Source of the DNA: Flavobacteriales bacterium
Lineage (GTDB): Bacteria; Bacteroidota; Bacteroidia; Flavobacteriales_E; Vicingaceae
DNA: 52,700 nt
NCBI GenBank assembly: GCA_015075325.1
Contig: JABTUP010000021.1
Location: forward strand, 1 to 52,700
Reading direction: 5' to 3'
Every line of letters starts with the position of its first letter. Position 1 is the first letter of the stretch. Both the position numbers and the translations under genes were made by a program. The notes beneath the pieces are model-generated. The model saw only the letters and a program-made list of their open reading frames with translations, did no database searches and was not told the origin of the DNA. Positions 33,433-42,435 of this stretch are shown here, one piece after another.

Positions 33433-34368
33433 ATGATTACTCCAACAGTTAAAATATTTAGCGGAAGAGCATCGATGTATTTGGCAACACAAATAGCTAA
33501 ATCGTATGGTGTTCCTCTTGGCAATGTTATCATCAACACGTTTAGTGATGGTGAATTTCAGCCTTCTTTTGAAGAATCGGTTAGAGGTGCTGATGTGTTT
33601 ATCGTTCAATCCACTTTTCCTCCATCAGACAACTTAATGGAATTGCTAATGATGGTAGATGCCGCAAAACGTGCTTCTGCTAGAAGAATTGTTGCAATTA
33701 TCCCTTATTTTGGCTTAGCTCGTCAAGATAGAAAAGACAAACCAAGAGTTCCGATAGGAGCAAAATTGGTTGCCAACATGCTTGCAACAGCTGGAGTTAC
33801 TCGTGTAATGACAATGGATTTACACGCCGACCAAATTCAAGGATTTTTTGAAGTTCCAGTAGATCACTTGTTTGCTTCTACTATTTTTATACCTTACATC
33901 AACAGCTTAAACCTGCCAAACCTTACCATGGCTTCGCCAGATATGGGAGGAACTAAACGTGCCAATGCTTACGCCAAATTTTTACATGCCGAAGTTGCAG
34001 TTTGTTACAAACAACGTAAAAAAGCCAACGTAATTGAAGACATGTTTTTAATTGGTGAAGTTGCTGGAAGAGATGTTATTTTGGTTGATGATATGGTTGA
34101 CACCGCAGGAACTCTTACCAAAGCTGCCGATATTATGATTGACAACGGAGCAACAAGCGTAAGAGCTATTGCAACTCACGCCATTTTATCAGGAAAAGCC
34201 CTTGAAAGAATTGAAAACTCAAAACTTACAGAACTAATTGTTACTGATACCATTCCATTAGCACAACAATCGGATAAAATAAAAGTGTTAACAGTAGCCG
34301 ATTTATTTTCTGATATTATTAAAAAAGTATTCCACCACGAATCAATTAGTAACACATTCATTTGTTAA
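33433..34368 (+). CDS. prs: Ribose-phosphate pyrophosphokinase
   Basis: Makes PRPP from ribose 5-phosphate and ATP for nucleotide, histidine and tryptophan synthesis. The 311-residue protein shows the family start (KIFSGRASMYLATQIA), NTFSDGEFQPSF, the metal-binding TMDLHADQIQGFF and the PRPP loop DVILVDDMVDTAGTL. It leads a run with rplY and pth, an arrangement seen in many Bacteroidota, behind a good promoter at 33371-33402. Confidence 0.95.
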   Translation: MITPTVKIFSGRASMYLATQIAKSYGVPLGNVIINTFSDGEFQPSFEESVRGADVFIVQSTFPPSDNLMELLMMVDAAKRASARRIVAIIPYFGLARQDRKDKPRVPIGAKLVANMLATAGVTRVMTMDLHADQIQGFFEVPVDHLFASTIFIPYINSLNLPNLTMASPDMGGTKRANAYAKFLHAEVAVCYKQRKKANVIEDMFLIGEVAGRDVILVDDMVDTAGTLTKAADIMIDNGATSVRAIATHAILSGKALERIENSKLTELIVTDTIPLAQQSDKIKVLTVADLFSDIIKKVFHHESISNTFIC

Positions 34369-34388
34369 ACAATTATATATAAATAAAC

Positions 34389-34991
34389 ATGAAATCAATA
34401 GCATTAAAAGGAAACAAAAGAACTGACAGAGGATCGTCTGATGCTAATAACCTTAGAAAAACAGATAAAATTCCAGCAGTTTTGTATGGTGGAAAAGAAA
34501 ACATTCATTTTACAGTTGAAGATATTCCTTTTGGAAAAGTAATTAACTCTCCAAACGTGTACTTTGTAAATCTTGATATCGATGGTACAGCTTTTAAAGC
34601 AATTATCAAAGACATTCAATTTCACCCAACTAGCGACAAACCTTTGCATGTTGACTTTTTAGAAGTATTACCTGGAAAAGCAGTTACTTTAACTTTACCT
34701 ATTAAAATTACAGGTACTTCTAAAGCAGTTATGGCTGGAGGTAAATTAAGAACAGTTACCAGAAGATTAAGAGTTAGAGGTGTTGCTGAAGCCCTTCCTG
34801 AGTTTATTACCATTGATATTACTAAATTAAAAATGGGTCAATCAATTAAAGTTGCTGATTTAAAAGTTGACGGTTTAACTTTCTTAGATGCTGCTAACGC
34901 TGTAGTTGTTGCAATTAAAATGAGTAGAGCTGCTATGTCGGCTGCTGGTGCTGAAGAGGAAGAAGAAACCGCTGAAGCTGCTGCTGAATAA
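34389..34991 (+). CDS. rplY: 50S ribosomal protein L25 (CTC form)
   Basis: Binds 5S rRNA. The 200-residue protein has the L25 domain first (KRTDRGSSDANNLRKTDKIP, AVLYGGKENIHF), then the TL5/CTC C-terminal beta domain (HVDFLEVLPGKAVTL, GVAEALPEFITIDITKLKMG). An acidic tail EEEEETAEAAAE ends it. The length is that of the long CTC form, not the short enterobacterial L25. It lies 20 bp after prs and 11 bp before pth. Confidence 0.95.
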   Translation: MKSIALKGNKRTDRGSSDANNLRKTDKIPAVLYGGKENIHFTVEDIPFGKVINSPNVYFVNLDIDGTAFKAIIKDIQFHPTSDKPLHVDFLEVLPGKAVTLTLPIKITGTSKAVMAGGKLRTVTRRLRVRGVAEALPEFITIDITKLKMGQSIKVADLKVDGLTFLDAANAVVVAIKMSRAAMSAAGAEEEEETAEAAAE

Positions 34992-35002
34992 TAATTCGAA
35001 CA

Positions 35003-35566
35003 ATGAAGTATTTAATTGTAGGATTGGGCAACATTGGCTCGGAATACGAAAATACTCGACACAATATAGGTTTTATGATATTGGATGCCTTGGCTAAGGC
35101 ATCCAATATTTTTTTTGAGCCCAACAAACTTGGCTCTACTACAACCCTAAAATTTAAAGGCAGAACCTTTATTTTAGTAAAACCTTCAACTTACATGAAT
35201 TTGAGCGGAAAAGCAGTTAATTACTACCTTCAACAAGAAAAAATTCCTCAAGAAAACTTATTGGTTATTACCGACGACATTGCTTTGCCCTTTGGAACCA
35301 TCCGAATAAAAGGTAATGGTAGCGATGGCGGACACAATGGATTAAAAAATATTATTGAATGTTTGGGCAACAACAATTACGCTCGTTTACGTTTTGGTGT
35401 GGGCAGCGAATTTGTAAAAGGCAAACAGATTAACTACGTGTTGGGAAATTTTGCTCCCGAAGAACAAGCTTTACTTTCCGAACGAATACAAAAAGCTACC
35501 GATGCCATTAAAAGCTTCGGAACCATTGGTTTGGGTAGAACCATGAGCGACTTTAACGGAAAATAA
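35003..35566 (+). CDS. pth: Peptidyl-tRNA hydrolase
   Basis: Releases tRNA from prematurely dropped peptidyl-tRNA. At 187 residues it has all the family motifs: GLGNIGSEYENTRHNIGF with catalytic His20, KPSTYMNLSGKAV, DDIALPFG and GSDGGHNGLKNI. Gene order rplY-pth is common in bacteria and fits translation. A stretch at 35080-35105 (TTGGATGCCTTGGC and its complement GCCAAGGCATCCAA) is a dyad within the coding sequence. Confidence 0.96.
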   Translation: MKYLIVGLGNIGSEYENTRHNIGFMILDALAKASNIFFEPNKLGSTTTLKFKGRTFILVKPSTYMNLSGKAVNYYLQQEKIPQENLLVITDDIALPFGTIRIKGNGSDGGHNGLKNIIECLGNNNYARLRFGVGSEFVKGKQINYVLGNFAPEEQALLSERIQKATDAIKSFGTIGLGRTMSDFNGK

Positions 35567-35573
35567 TAAAACT

Positions 35574-36035
35574 ATGAATATGAAAACGTTGTTTACTTTT
35601 TTGTTACTTACTATAACAATTACTGCTATGACACAAACCAAAAACCCCAACTACGATGCCGAATTAGCAAAAACTCTTGGTGGCGACGATTACGGAATGA
35701 AAAAATACATTTTTGTAATGCTTAAAACAGGCAGCAACACCACTGCCGAAAAAGCTGAACGCGACAGTTTATTTAGAGGGCACCTCGACAACATACACCG
35801 ATTGGTTGAAGAAAACAAATTGATTGTTGCTGGTCCGTTAGGAAAAAACGACAAAACCTACCGTGGCATTTTTATTTTAAATGTAACCACCATTGAAGAA
35901 GCCAGTCAATTGTTAGATACCGACCCCGCAGTTAAAGAAAAACTACTAGAAGCCGAAATTATTGAATGGTACGGCTCTGCTGCTTTACCCGAATACCTAA
36001 AGGCATCAGACAAAATATGGAAAGAAAAACCATAA
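35574..36035 (+). CDS. Secreted YciI-like protein
   Basis: The 153-residue protein carries an N-terminal signal peptide (TLFTFLLLTITITAMTQ) followed by a YCII-related ferredoxin-like domain: KYIFVMLKTGSN, HLDNIHRLVEENKLIVAGPL and GIFILNVTTIEEA. Two adjacent ATGs at 35574 and 35580 are possible starts. Most YciI proteins are cytoplasmic and of uncertain activity, so the export signal is a feature of this subgroup. It follows pth by 7 bp. Confidence 0.75.
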   Translation: MNMKTLFTFLLLTITITAMTQTKNPNYDAELAKTLGGDDYGMKKYIFVMLKTGSNTTAEKAERDSLFRGHLDNIHRLVEENKLIVAGPLGKNDKTYRGIFILNVTTIEEASQLLDTDPAVKEKLLEAEIIEWYGSAALPEYLKASDKIWKEKP

Positions 36036-36239
36036 CCAATTTATTTCGCTAAAATTCACTAAAGTTTACCTACCAACAAACCGAACACGCTAAGCAGCAG
36101 TGTTTGGATTGTATTGCAATAAATAACATTAAAGCAATAAAAAATCCAATTGAATTACTAAATTTGAAGTAAACGTATATGTAGGGATATGAGTACCGGT
36201 ACTCATATCTCCTCGTTATCACAAAATCTCAAGTAATTA
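36036..36239. other. Intergenic region with a 22-bp perfect palindrome
   Basis: Bases 36187-36208 (core GAGTACCGGTACTC) are a perfect 22-bp palindrome, plus one further G-C pair. It belongs in type with the GTAC/CGAGT palindromes at 17911 and 18496. The rest of 36036-36239 shows no gene. Confidence 0.6.
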
Positions 36240-36335
36240 TACCCGAAAAGGGCTAAATTTACGATTTTAAAATATTTTATACCCGAACGGTTCGCTTATT
36301 ATTATTTTCACTATATTTGTACCCGTAAAGGTATA
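36240..36335 (+). promoter_or_regulatory. hip operon promoter with three operator-like sites 40 bp apart
   Basis: TACCCG begins at 36240, 36280 and 36320, each following a T/A-rich TT-T context and each followed by AAAAGGG, AACGGTT or TAAAGGTA. The third site reads TACC-N6-GGTA, a full dyad. The -7 box TATATTTG (36312-36319) lies directly before site 3, and site 2 covers the -33 position. This is a strong picture of HipB-type autorepression. Confidence 0.7.
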
Positions 36336-36340
36336 ATAAA

Positions 36341-36772
36341 ATGAATAACATTTCGTCATTTATCCGATTTCAAAGGAAAAAACTTGGCATCACGCAAGAA
36401 GAGCTTGCAACAAAAGCGGGTGTGGGCGTTCGCTTTATTCGTGAGTTAGAACAAGGCAAGTCAAGTTTGCAGTTAGACAAAGTTGAACAGGTTCTTCATT
36501 TATTTGGTTTTCAACTAACCCCAAACAAACAACAACTTGACCCATACGACATATTTTGGAATTATATTAATAAAGGTGTAAAAATCACATTATTCAATAA
36601 AGTAATTAAATATGGAATTATAATAGAGGAAATTATAGACAAAAAAGAAAATAAAATTATTGCTTGGAAATTCGTCCCAAACAATAACGCGATACTATAT
36701 CAACGAAAACCCGATGATAAACTGACCGAAATAATTACTCATTCAGATATCTTCTTAATCGAAAATCAATAG
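36341..36772 (+). CDS. hipB: HipB-like XRE-family antitoxin/repressor
   Basis: The 143-residue protein starts with a helix-turn-helix of the XRE/Y4mF type: FIRFQRKKLGITQEELATKAGV and RFIRELEQGKSSLQLDKVEQVLHLFG (given in parts). HipB proteins repress their own operon and help hold the kinase toxin. The C-terminal 75 residues are a less usual extension with a strand-rich pattern (FNKVIKYGIIIEEIID, HSDIFLIENQ). It is the first of three genes with gaps of 11 bp and -1 bp. Confidence 0.85.
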   Translation: MNNISSFIRFQRKKLGITQEELATKAGVGVRFIRELEQGKSSLQLDKVEQVLHLFGFQLTPNKQQLDPYDIFWNYINKGVKITLFNKVIKYGIIIEEIIDKKENKIIAWKFVPNNNAILYQRKPDDKLTEIITHSDIFLIENQ

Positions 36773-36783
36773 ATTGGTTAGTT

Positions 36784-37104
36784 ATGAAACAAGGATTGGT
36801 TTATAAAAAAGATAAATTGGTTGGTTTGATATGGGAAGATGAAAATGGCTATTCTTTTCAATACGATAAAGACTATTTGTCTAATCCTATTTACGGAGAC
36901 GTAAGTAGAACATTACCTTTACGCCAAGAGGCATTTACTGCAAATGAAATGTTGCCCTTTTTTGATGGACTAATACCGGAAGGTTGGTTATTACAAATAG
37001 CCGTTGAAAATTGGAAGCTTAACCCAAGAGACCGAATGAACCTTTTGCTAACACTTTGTAAAGATTGTAATGGCGATATATCTATTATTCAAAATGAAAA
37101 ATAA
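36784..37104 (+). CDS. hipS: HipS-like protein (HipA N-subdomain 1)
   Basis: The 106-residue protein corresponds only to the first subdomain of HipA kinases: GLVYKKDKLVGLIWEDENGYSF, then LSNPIYGDVSRTLPLR and MLPFFDGLIPEGWLLQIA (quoted in parts). In the tripartite HipBST system of E. coli O127 this small subunit is the true inhibitor of the kinase, using a tryptophan that enters its active site. A Trp in PEGW is present here at a plausible place. The last base of its TAA stop is the first base of the next gene's ATG (TAATG), so translation is coupled. Confidence 0.8.
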   Translation: MKQGLVYKKDKLVGLIWEDENGYSFQYDKDYLSNPIYGDVSRTLPLRQEAFTANEMLPFFDGLIPEGWLLQIAVENWKLNPRDRMNLLLTLCKDCNGDISIIQNEK

Positions 37105-38039
37105 TGAAGTGTTTAATTTGCTATAAACCATTAACGCCACAAGAAACCGACTATCACGTAAAGTGTATAGCCCGTGTTTTTGGCGTAAAACAAATACCAG
37201 AATTTGATATTGACGAAAAAAAATTAAGTGATTACGCAAAAAAAATTATTGGAGCAAACAGAGCTATAACAGGAGTTCAACCTAAGCTTAGTTTATGGCT
37301 GGAGGAAACGAAAAAAAGTATCCGATTTACAATTGTTAATGATAAAAGCAACTACATAATCAAACCCCAAAGTGAAACATATTTATCCTTACCTGAAAAT
37401 GAGGACTTGTGTATGCATCTTGCAAATGAATTAGGAATTGAAGTATCAATACATAGTTTGGTAAGACTAAAAAGCGGAAAACTTGCTTATATTACAAAGC
37501 GATTTGACAGAGATAAGACAAACAAAATATCTTGCGAAGACCTATGTCAACTTACAGAAACACTTACCGAACATAAATACAGAGGCAGCTACGAAAAAGT
37601 TGGCAAAACAATAACACAATATTCAACACAATCTGGGTTAGATATTTTACATTATTTTCAATTGGTTTTATTTAGTTTCATTTCGGGCAATGCGGATATG
37701 CACTTAAAAAATTTTTCCATGATGGAAAAGAAAGATGGGACATTTTGCCTCAGTCCAGCATATGACTTGGTAAGCACGCATCTTGTTATTAAAGGCGAAA
37801 CAGAGCAAATGAGTTTGAATCTGAATGGTAAGAAAAATAAAATTTCAAGAAAAGACTTTGATGCGTTAGGTTTAAATTTAAAATTGACAGAAAAACAAAT
37901 TCAGAATTGCTACAATTTATTTATTAATCGGTTGGATAAATTAAATTGGTGGATAGATAATTCTTTTCTGCCAACAGAACATAAAATTGATTTAAAAAAA
38001 ATGGTTTCGGAAAGGATAGAACTTCTTGTCTCATCCTGA
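37104..38039 (+). CDS. hipT: HipT-like Ser/Thr kinase toxin
   Basis: The 311-residue protein is the kinase core of HipA without its first subdomain. It has a short N-terminal CxxC..HxxC motif (Cys3, Cys6, His18, Cys21) that could bind zinc. The flexible loop ITGVQPKLSLWL takes the place of the Gly-rich/ejecting loop, the catalytic loop is GNADMHLKNFS (Asp and Asn conserved) and the metal motif is SPAYDLVST. HipA/HipT kinases phosphorylate aminoacyl-tRNA synthetases, for example GltX or TrpS, and stop growth. The target here is unknown. With hipB and hipS it forms a three-gene HipBST-type system. Confidence 0.82.
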   Translation: MKCLICYKPLTPQETDYHVKCIARVFGVKQIPEFDIDEKKLSDYAKKIIGANRAITGVQPKLSLWLEETKKSIRFTIVNDKSNYIIKPQSETYLSLPENEDLCMHLANELGIEVSIHSLVRLKSGKLAYITKRFDRDKTNKISCEDLCQLTETLTEHKYRGSYEKVGKTITQYSTQSGLDILHYFQLVLFSFISGNADMHLKNFSMMEKKDGTFCLSPAYDLVSTHLVIKGETEQMSLNLNGKKNKISRKDFDALGLNLKLTEKQIQNCYNLFINRLDKLNWWIDNSFLPTEHKIDLKKMVSERIELLVSS

Positions 38040-38104
38040 AACAGTTTTACACAAAACAACGTGTAAACATGAAAAAAGCAGAAACAAAAATGCCAACAAA
38101 CCAA

Positions 38105-40708
38105 TTACTCCTTAATAAACTTAATAACTTTGTTATTGATTTCTAAGAAATATACCCCTTTGGCAAAGTTATCGAGCGGCACAATGGTTTTGTTATCCAA
38201 AACTCGCTGATTCAATACTGTTTTACCTGTAATGTCTTTTATTCTTAATTCAGTATTTGAACTTTCTGCTCCAAGCTCAATGGTTAGTTGCTTACTAGCA
38301 GGATTTGGATAAACTTTTACATCATCCATTGTCCATTCGTTTATAGAAGTGGTAAAATCAACATTTACCAGCTGAGTATTAACCACCGACACATTATATG
38401 CCGAATCGATAACAATCGAATTTATTCTTCCAGCAGGGTTACCTTCGTAACGAATATCATCGGTTGGGTTTTGACCTACCGTAATTAACTCATTACCTGT
38501 TCGGGTTTTATACACCATTAAATCATCTATTTCATAAATACAATCGCCACTACGCGGAGAAATGTAATTACCAACAGTTAGCGGAGTGGTATCAGTCCAC
38601 GAATCAATAAAAACATCGTTTACATACACATCAGTTTGTCCAGTGGTTTTATCGTACACAATTTTGGCATCGTACCATGTATTGGTGCTAAATGCAAAAG
38701 GTACATCTTTAACCAACGTAAACACATTGTTGGTTACCTCATAAAATTGAAGTTTACTATTATCTTGTCTGAACCAAACAAAATAAGAGTTTCCTCTATT
38801 GGTTGAATTGGCATCATCACTCATGTAATGTAGCCCTGCTCGACGATTTCCAGCCGTACCCATTATTTTAAATTTATAATGGTATAAAAATTTGGAGTAA
38901 TTATTTTGGTCGCAGGCAGCATAAATATTACTATTGGTATTGGTTTGTTCAGATTGAATTAGGCTTGATGAAGACACATTCCAAATACCAGAAAATGATG
39001 TCCAAATAGGATTTATTGTGGTATTAAATTCATCATTAAAAAATCCGTTTTGTTCGTTTGCCAACCAGTCGGTTCCGTTAAAATCAGCTACTTGATAAAA
39101 TTGATGTTTTATACCGCTTCCGCCAATGTTGTCGGCATCTGTGATATTGGTATTAAAATCGTCGGTTGCAGGGTTTGGTGCAGCACTAACAACAGTTGTT
39201 GGTTTAACCGTATCTTGGTAGCAAACATAAGTAGCATTAAATCCAGGACGTGTTGTAGCATTATCAGAAGTAAATCGGAAAGTTAATGCTCCTGAAGTTG
39301 AAGTAAAAGGAGCTGGAATGGTTGTTCCAGTAAAAGGGCTTCCTGCAATTTGTGGTGAGCTTGTGGTTGGCCCATCGTAGATGTACAAATAATCGAAGTT
39401 GGTTTCCACATCGAACGAAGAAAAAGTAACTTGAATGGCAGATGCATTTTCGGGAGCAATCGTCCAAGTATAATTTTCGTTATCGTAATAATTTTTGGAT
39501 GGGCCTCCAAAATCGTGTATTGTTCCCGAGCAAGGTTTAGTGTAACAAGTAGTCATGTAATCGTTAATTCCATCCCAAAAATGTGAGTAGCCATCATCGT
39601 AACCCAACGCCCAAATGCCCATTCCGCCAATTCCAGTATTGTTTAAATGGTCTAAGCGTTTGTAAAAATTATCTTCTAACGTAATAAAACATTGACGAGT
39701 TCCTCCGTTGTTAAAAACAAAAACATCCGAATAGCTATCTACCTCTTGCTGATGATTTGTTGCTGAATAATATCCATTTACATCATCTTTAACATCGTTA
39801 TAAAAACGAGCAACTCCATTTGCAGTAGCACCAGAAGGCACACTTGTGCTAGATGTTGGCCATTCTCTACCATAATAGGGCAAACCTAAAATCAACTTGT
39901 CTTTCGGGCAACCTTTGTTTAAATAATAAGTAATAGATTTCGATAAATTGTAATTGTAGGTTGAACTAAAATGATACAATGGGTCGTTTGGCCCTGCGGT
40001 GGTACTTCCAGTCCAATAATAATCGTAACCCATAATAATAAACTTATCTACAGCATTTGCCATAATGGTAAAATCAAACACATTGTTCCAATCTACTGCA
40101 TATAAAACAGTACTAACATCCGAACCGGGAATAGCTGTGTGGAATTGATTAGCCAAATCAACCATAAAATTGGCAAATGCAGTTTTTTGTGCTGCTGGCA
40201 ATCCTTCAAAATCGATGTTTACACCATGAGCACCACGAGCTTGAACAAGATTTATTAAATTGGTGATGAGAGTTTGTTGAGCCGTTGAACTAGCAAAAAA
40301 AGTGCTGTGATTACTAAAAAGAGTAACACACAAAGTAACTTTGGTATTGCCCGAAGCCAAAGCAGCAGTAACAGCAGCACTGGTTGACCAACCATGAGTA
40401 TCGTTGGCATTACCTGTTGCAGCATCTACTTCGTAGCTAAAAAACGAAAAATGACTCAATAAATCCCAATCGTAATTTAAATACGCACTACCACTCCAAT
40501 AGGGATGCCAACCATAAACCACTTTGTTTAAGTTACAGGTTGCTTTGCTGGTAGTTGGCTTGCTTGCAGCAATGGTGTTTTGTTCGTAATAATTGGCGTC
40601 GGCATTACCTAAACTGTTGTAATACTCTAATTGTTGCTGATGAATTGATTTTTGAGAATAACCCAAAAAGGTAATTATTGATAATGCTATGGTTAAGATG
40701 TATTTCAT
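38105..40708 (-). CDS. GH18 glycoside hydrolase with CUB domain and T9SS type A tail
   Basis: The ATG at 40708 precedes the signal peptide (MKYILTIALSIITFLGYSQ). An upstream TTG at 40714 is less likely. A glycoside hydrolase family 18 domain covers about 65-390: VVYGWHPYWSGSAYLNYDW, catalytic GVNIDFEG (Glu is the acid, the first Asp of DxxDxDxE is lost), YDYYW and GIGGMGIWALGYDD. A CUB domain follows at about 395-500 (WTIAPENASAIQVTF, YLYIYDGP). A lectin-like jelly roll lies at about 560-720, and a sorting domain ends the protein (VYPNPASKQLTIELG, GVYFLEINNKVIKFIKE). It probably attacks chitin or other amino sugars at the cell surface. Confidence 0.85.
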   Translation of the reverse strand: MKYILTIALSIITFLGYSQKSIHQQQLEYYNSLGNADANYYEQNTIAASKPTTSKATCNLNKVVYGWHPYWSGSAYLNYDWDLLSHFSFFSYEVDAATGNANDTHGWSTSAAVTAALASGNTKVTLCVTLFSNHSTFFASSTAQQTLITNLINLVQARGAHGVNIDFEGLPAAQKTAFANFMVDLANQFHTAIPGSDVSTVLYAVDWNNVFDFTIMANAVDKFIIMGYDYYWTGSTTAGPNDPLYHFSSTYNYNLSKSITYYLNKGCPKDKLILGLPYYGREWPTSSTSVPSGATANGVARFYNDVKDDVNGYYSATNHQQEVDSYSDVFVFNNGGTRQCFITLEDNFYKRLDHLNNTGIGGMGIWALGYDDGYSHFWDGINDYMTTCYTKPCSGTIHDFGGPSKNYYDNENYTWTIAPENASAIQVTFSSFDVETNFDYLYIYDGPTTSSPQIAGSPFTGTTIPAPFTSTSGALTFRFTSDNATTRPGFNATYVCYQDTVKPTTVVSAAPNPATDDFNTNITDADNIGGSGIKHQFYQVADFNGTDWLANEQNGFFNDEFNTTINPIWTSFSGIWNVSSSSLIQSEQTNTNSNIYAACDQNNYSKFLYHYKFKIMGTAGNRRAGLHYMSDDANSTNRGNSYFVWFRQDNSKLQFYEVTNNVFTLVKDVPFAFSTNTWYDAKIVYDKTTGQTDVYVNDVFIDSWTDTTPLTVGNYISPRSGDCIYEIDDLMVYKTRTGNELITVGQNPTDDIRYEGNPAGRINSIVIDSAYNVSVVNTQLVNVDFTTSINEWTMDDVKVYPNPASKQLTIELGAESSNTELRIKDITGKTVLNQRVLDNKTIVPLDNFAKGVYFLEINNKVIKFIKE

Positions 40709-40809
40709 GGTCAACTATTTTAAAATCAATAGCTAAAATACTACTAAAATTATAAATGGCGGTTAATAAATAAAAACTGGTTTTTCATTCATCAACTTTT
40801 AAGATATGC

Positions 40810-40817
40810 TAACTTTG
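40810..40817 (+). promoter_or_regulatory. -7 box upstream of gpmI
   Basis: TAACTTTG at 40810-40817 matches TAnnTTTG and stands 20 bases before the gpmI ATG. No clear -33 TTTG is seen at the right distance; a T-rich stretch takes its place. Confidence 0.5.
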
Positions 40818-40837
40818 TAAAACCAAAAAAATGCAAA

Positions 40838-42361
40838 ATGAACAACAAAAAAGTAGCCTTATTAATTCTTGATGGTTGGGGCTGTGGAAACAAAACCAAA
40901 TCGGATGCTATTTTCAACGCCAACACTCCTTTTTACGACAGTTGTTTGCAAAATTATCCTCACTCCTATTTAAAAACTTTTGGTGGTTTTGTGGGCTTAC
41001 CAGATGGACAGATGGGCAACTCGGAAGTAGGGCATTTAAATATAGGAGCAGGAAGGGTGGTTTATCAGGATTTTGCTAAAATCAACAAAGCTGTAGATGA
41101 AAATACCATTGCAAAAAACGAGGCACTCTTAGCTGCTTTTGATTACGCTAAAAAAAATAATGTTGCCGTTCATTTTATCGGATTAGTTTCCGATGGTGGA
41201 ATACATTCGCACCAAAACCATTTATACAAATTGTGTGAGTTAGCGAATCTTCATCAAGTTCCAAAAGCATTTGTTCATGCATTTACCGATGGTAGAGATT
41301 GCGACCCAAAAAGTGGATTAGGTTTTATCGAAATCTTAGAAAACAAAATAAAGAACACCAAATGTCAGTTGGCTTCGGTTGTTGGTCGGTATTATGCCAT
41401 GGACAGAGACAACCGTTGGGAACGTGTTAAAATGGCTTACGATTTAATGGTTCATGGAACAGGTGAACACTCAAAGGACTTGGTAGAAAGTATAAAAACT
41501 TCTTACCAAAACAATGTTACCGACGAATTTATCAAACCATTAGTAAAAGTGAATGATGCCAACCAACCTGTTGGAACTATTCAACCCAACGATGTGGTAA
41601 TTTCTTTTAACTTTAGAACCGATCGTTGCCGTGAAATTACTGTAGCACTTACTCAAAAAGACTTGCACGAGCAAAACATGTGTACCCTTCCGTTGTATTA
41701 TGTTACCATGACCAATTACGACAAAACATTCCAGAATGTTCACATCATGTTTGATAAAGACAACTTAACCAATACACTTGGTGAAGTTTTGGAAAAAAAC
41801 AACAAAACACAAATTAGAATTGCTGAGACAGAAAAATATCCTCACGTAACTTTTTTCTTTTCGGGTGGTAGAGAAAAACCTTTTGTAGGAGAAAAACGAA
41901 TTTTAGTAAACTCTCCAAAGGTTGCTACATACGATTTACAACCCGAAATGAGTGCAGAAGAAGTAACCACTTCCATTTTAGCAGAAATTGAAAAAGCAGA
42001 AACCGATTTTATCTGCCTAAACTTTGCTAACCCCGACATGGTTGGACATACTGGTGTTTACGAAGCCATAATAAAAGCTGTCGAAAAAGTGGATAGTTCG
42101 GCTGAGCGAATTGTAGAACTTGGATTAAAAAAAGGTTATTCATTTATCATCATCGCCGACCATGGCAATGCCGATTTTGCTATAAATGATGACGGAACGC
42201 CAAATACTGCTCACTCAACTAATTTGGTTCCATGTATTTTAATCGACAACGATTATAAAACTATTAAAGATGGCAAATTAGCCGATGTTGCTCCTACCAT
42301 TTTAAAATTGTTAAACATTGAGCCATCGAAGGAAATGGATGGAGAGTGTTTGATTAATTGA
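40838..42361 (+). CDS. gpmI: 2,3-bisphosphoglycerate-independent phosphoglycerate mutase
   Basis: Interconverts 3- and 2-phosphoglycerate in glycolysis using two manganese ions. The 507-residue length is normal. KVALLILDGWG holds a metal Asp, and the nucleophile serine lies in GQMGNSEVGHLNIGAGR. HFIGLVSDGGIHSH, GRDCDPKSG and the late metal motifs IADHGNAD and NTAHST are present. It has its own -7 box (40810-40817) and is followed by CAGTCGTCAGT-type short repeats. Confidence 0.96.
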   Translation: MNNKKVALLILDGWGCGNKTKSDAIFNANTPFYDSCLQNYPHSYLKTFGGFVGLPDGQMGNSEVGHLNIGAGRVVYQDFAKINKAVDENTIAKNEALLAAFDYAKKNNVAVHFIGLVSDGGIHSHQNHLYKLCELANLHQVPKAFVHAFTDGRDCDPKSGLGFIEILENKIKNTKCQLASVVGRYYAMDRDNRWERVKMAYDLMVHGTGEHSKDLVESIKTSYQNNVTDEFIKPLVKVNDANQPVGTIQPNDVVISFNFRTDRCREITVALTQKDLHEQNMCTLPLYYVTMTNYDKTFQNVHIMFDKDNLTNTLGEVLEKNNKTQIRIAETEKYPHVTFFFSGGREKPFVGEKRILVNSPKVATYDLQPEMSAEEVTTSILAEIEKAETDFICLNFANPDMVGHTGVYEAIIKAVEKVDSSAERIVELGLKKGYSFIIIADHGNADFAINDDGTPNTAHSTNLVPCILIDNDYKTIKDGKLADVAPTILKLLNIEPSKEMDGECLIN

Positions 42362-42435
42362 TAGTCGTCAGTCTACAGTCGTCAATACTCAGTCTTAAAA
42401 AAAAATAAAAATTAACTTTATAAACTGAATAAAAA

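Noticed and set aside
35080..35105. Dyad inside pth (TTGGATGCCTTGGC and complement) as a regulatory site
   Set aside because: It lies within conserved coding sequence (LDALAKASN) and is most simply explained by codon choice, although it is striking.
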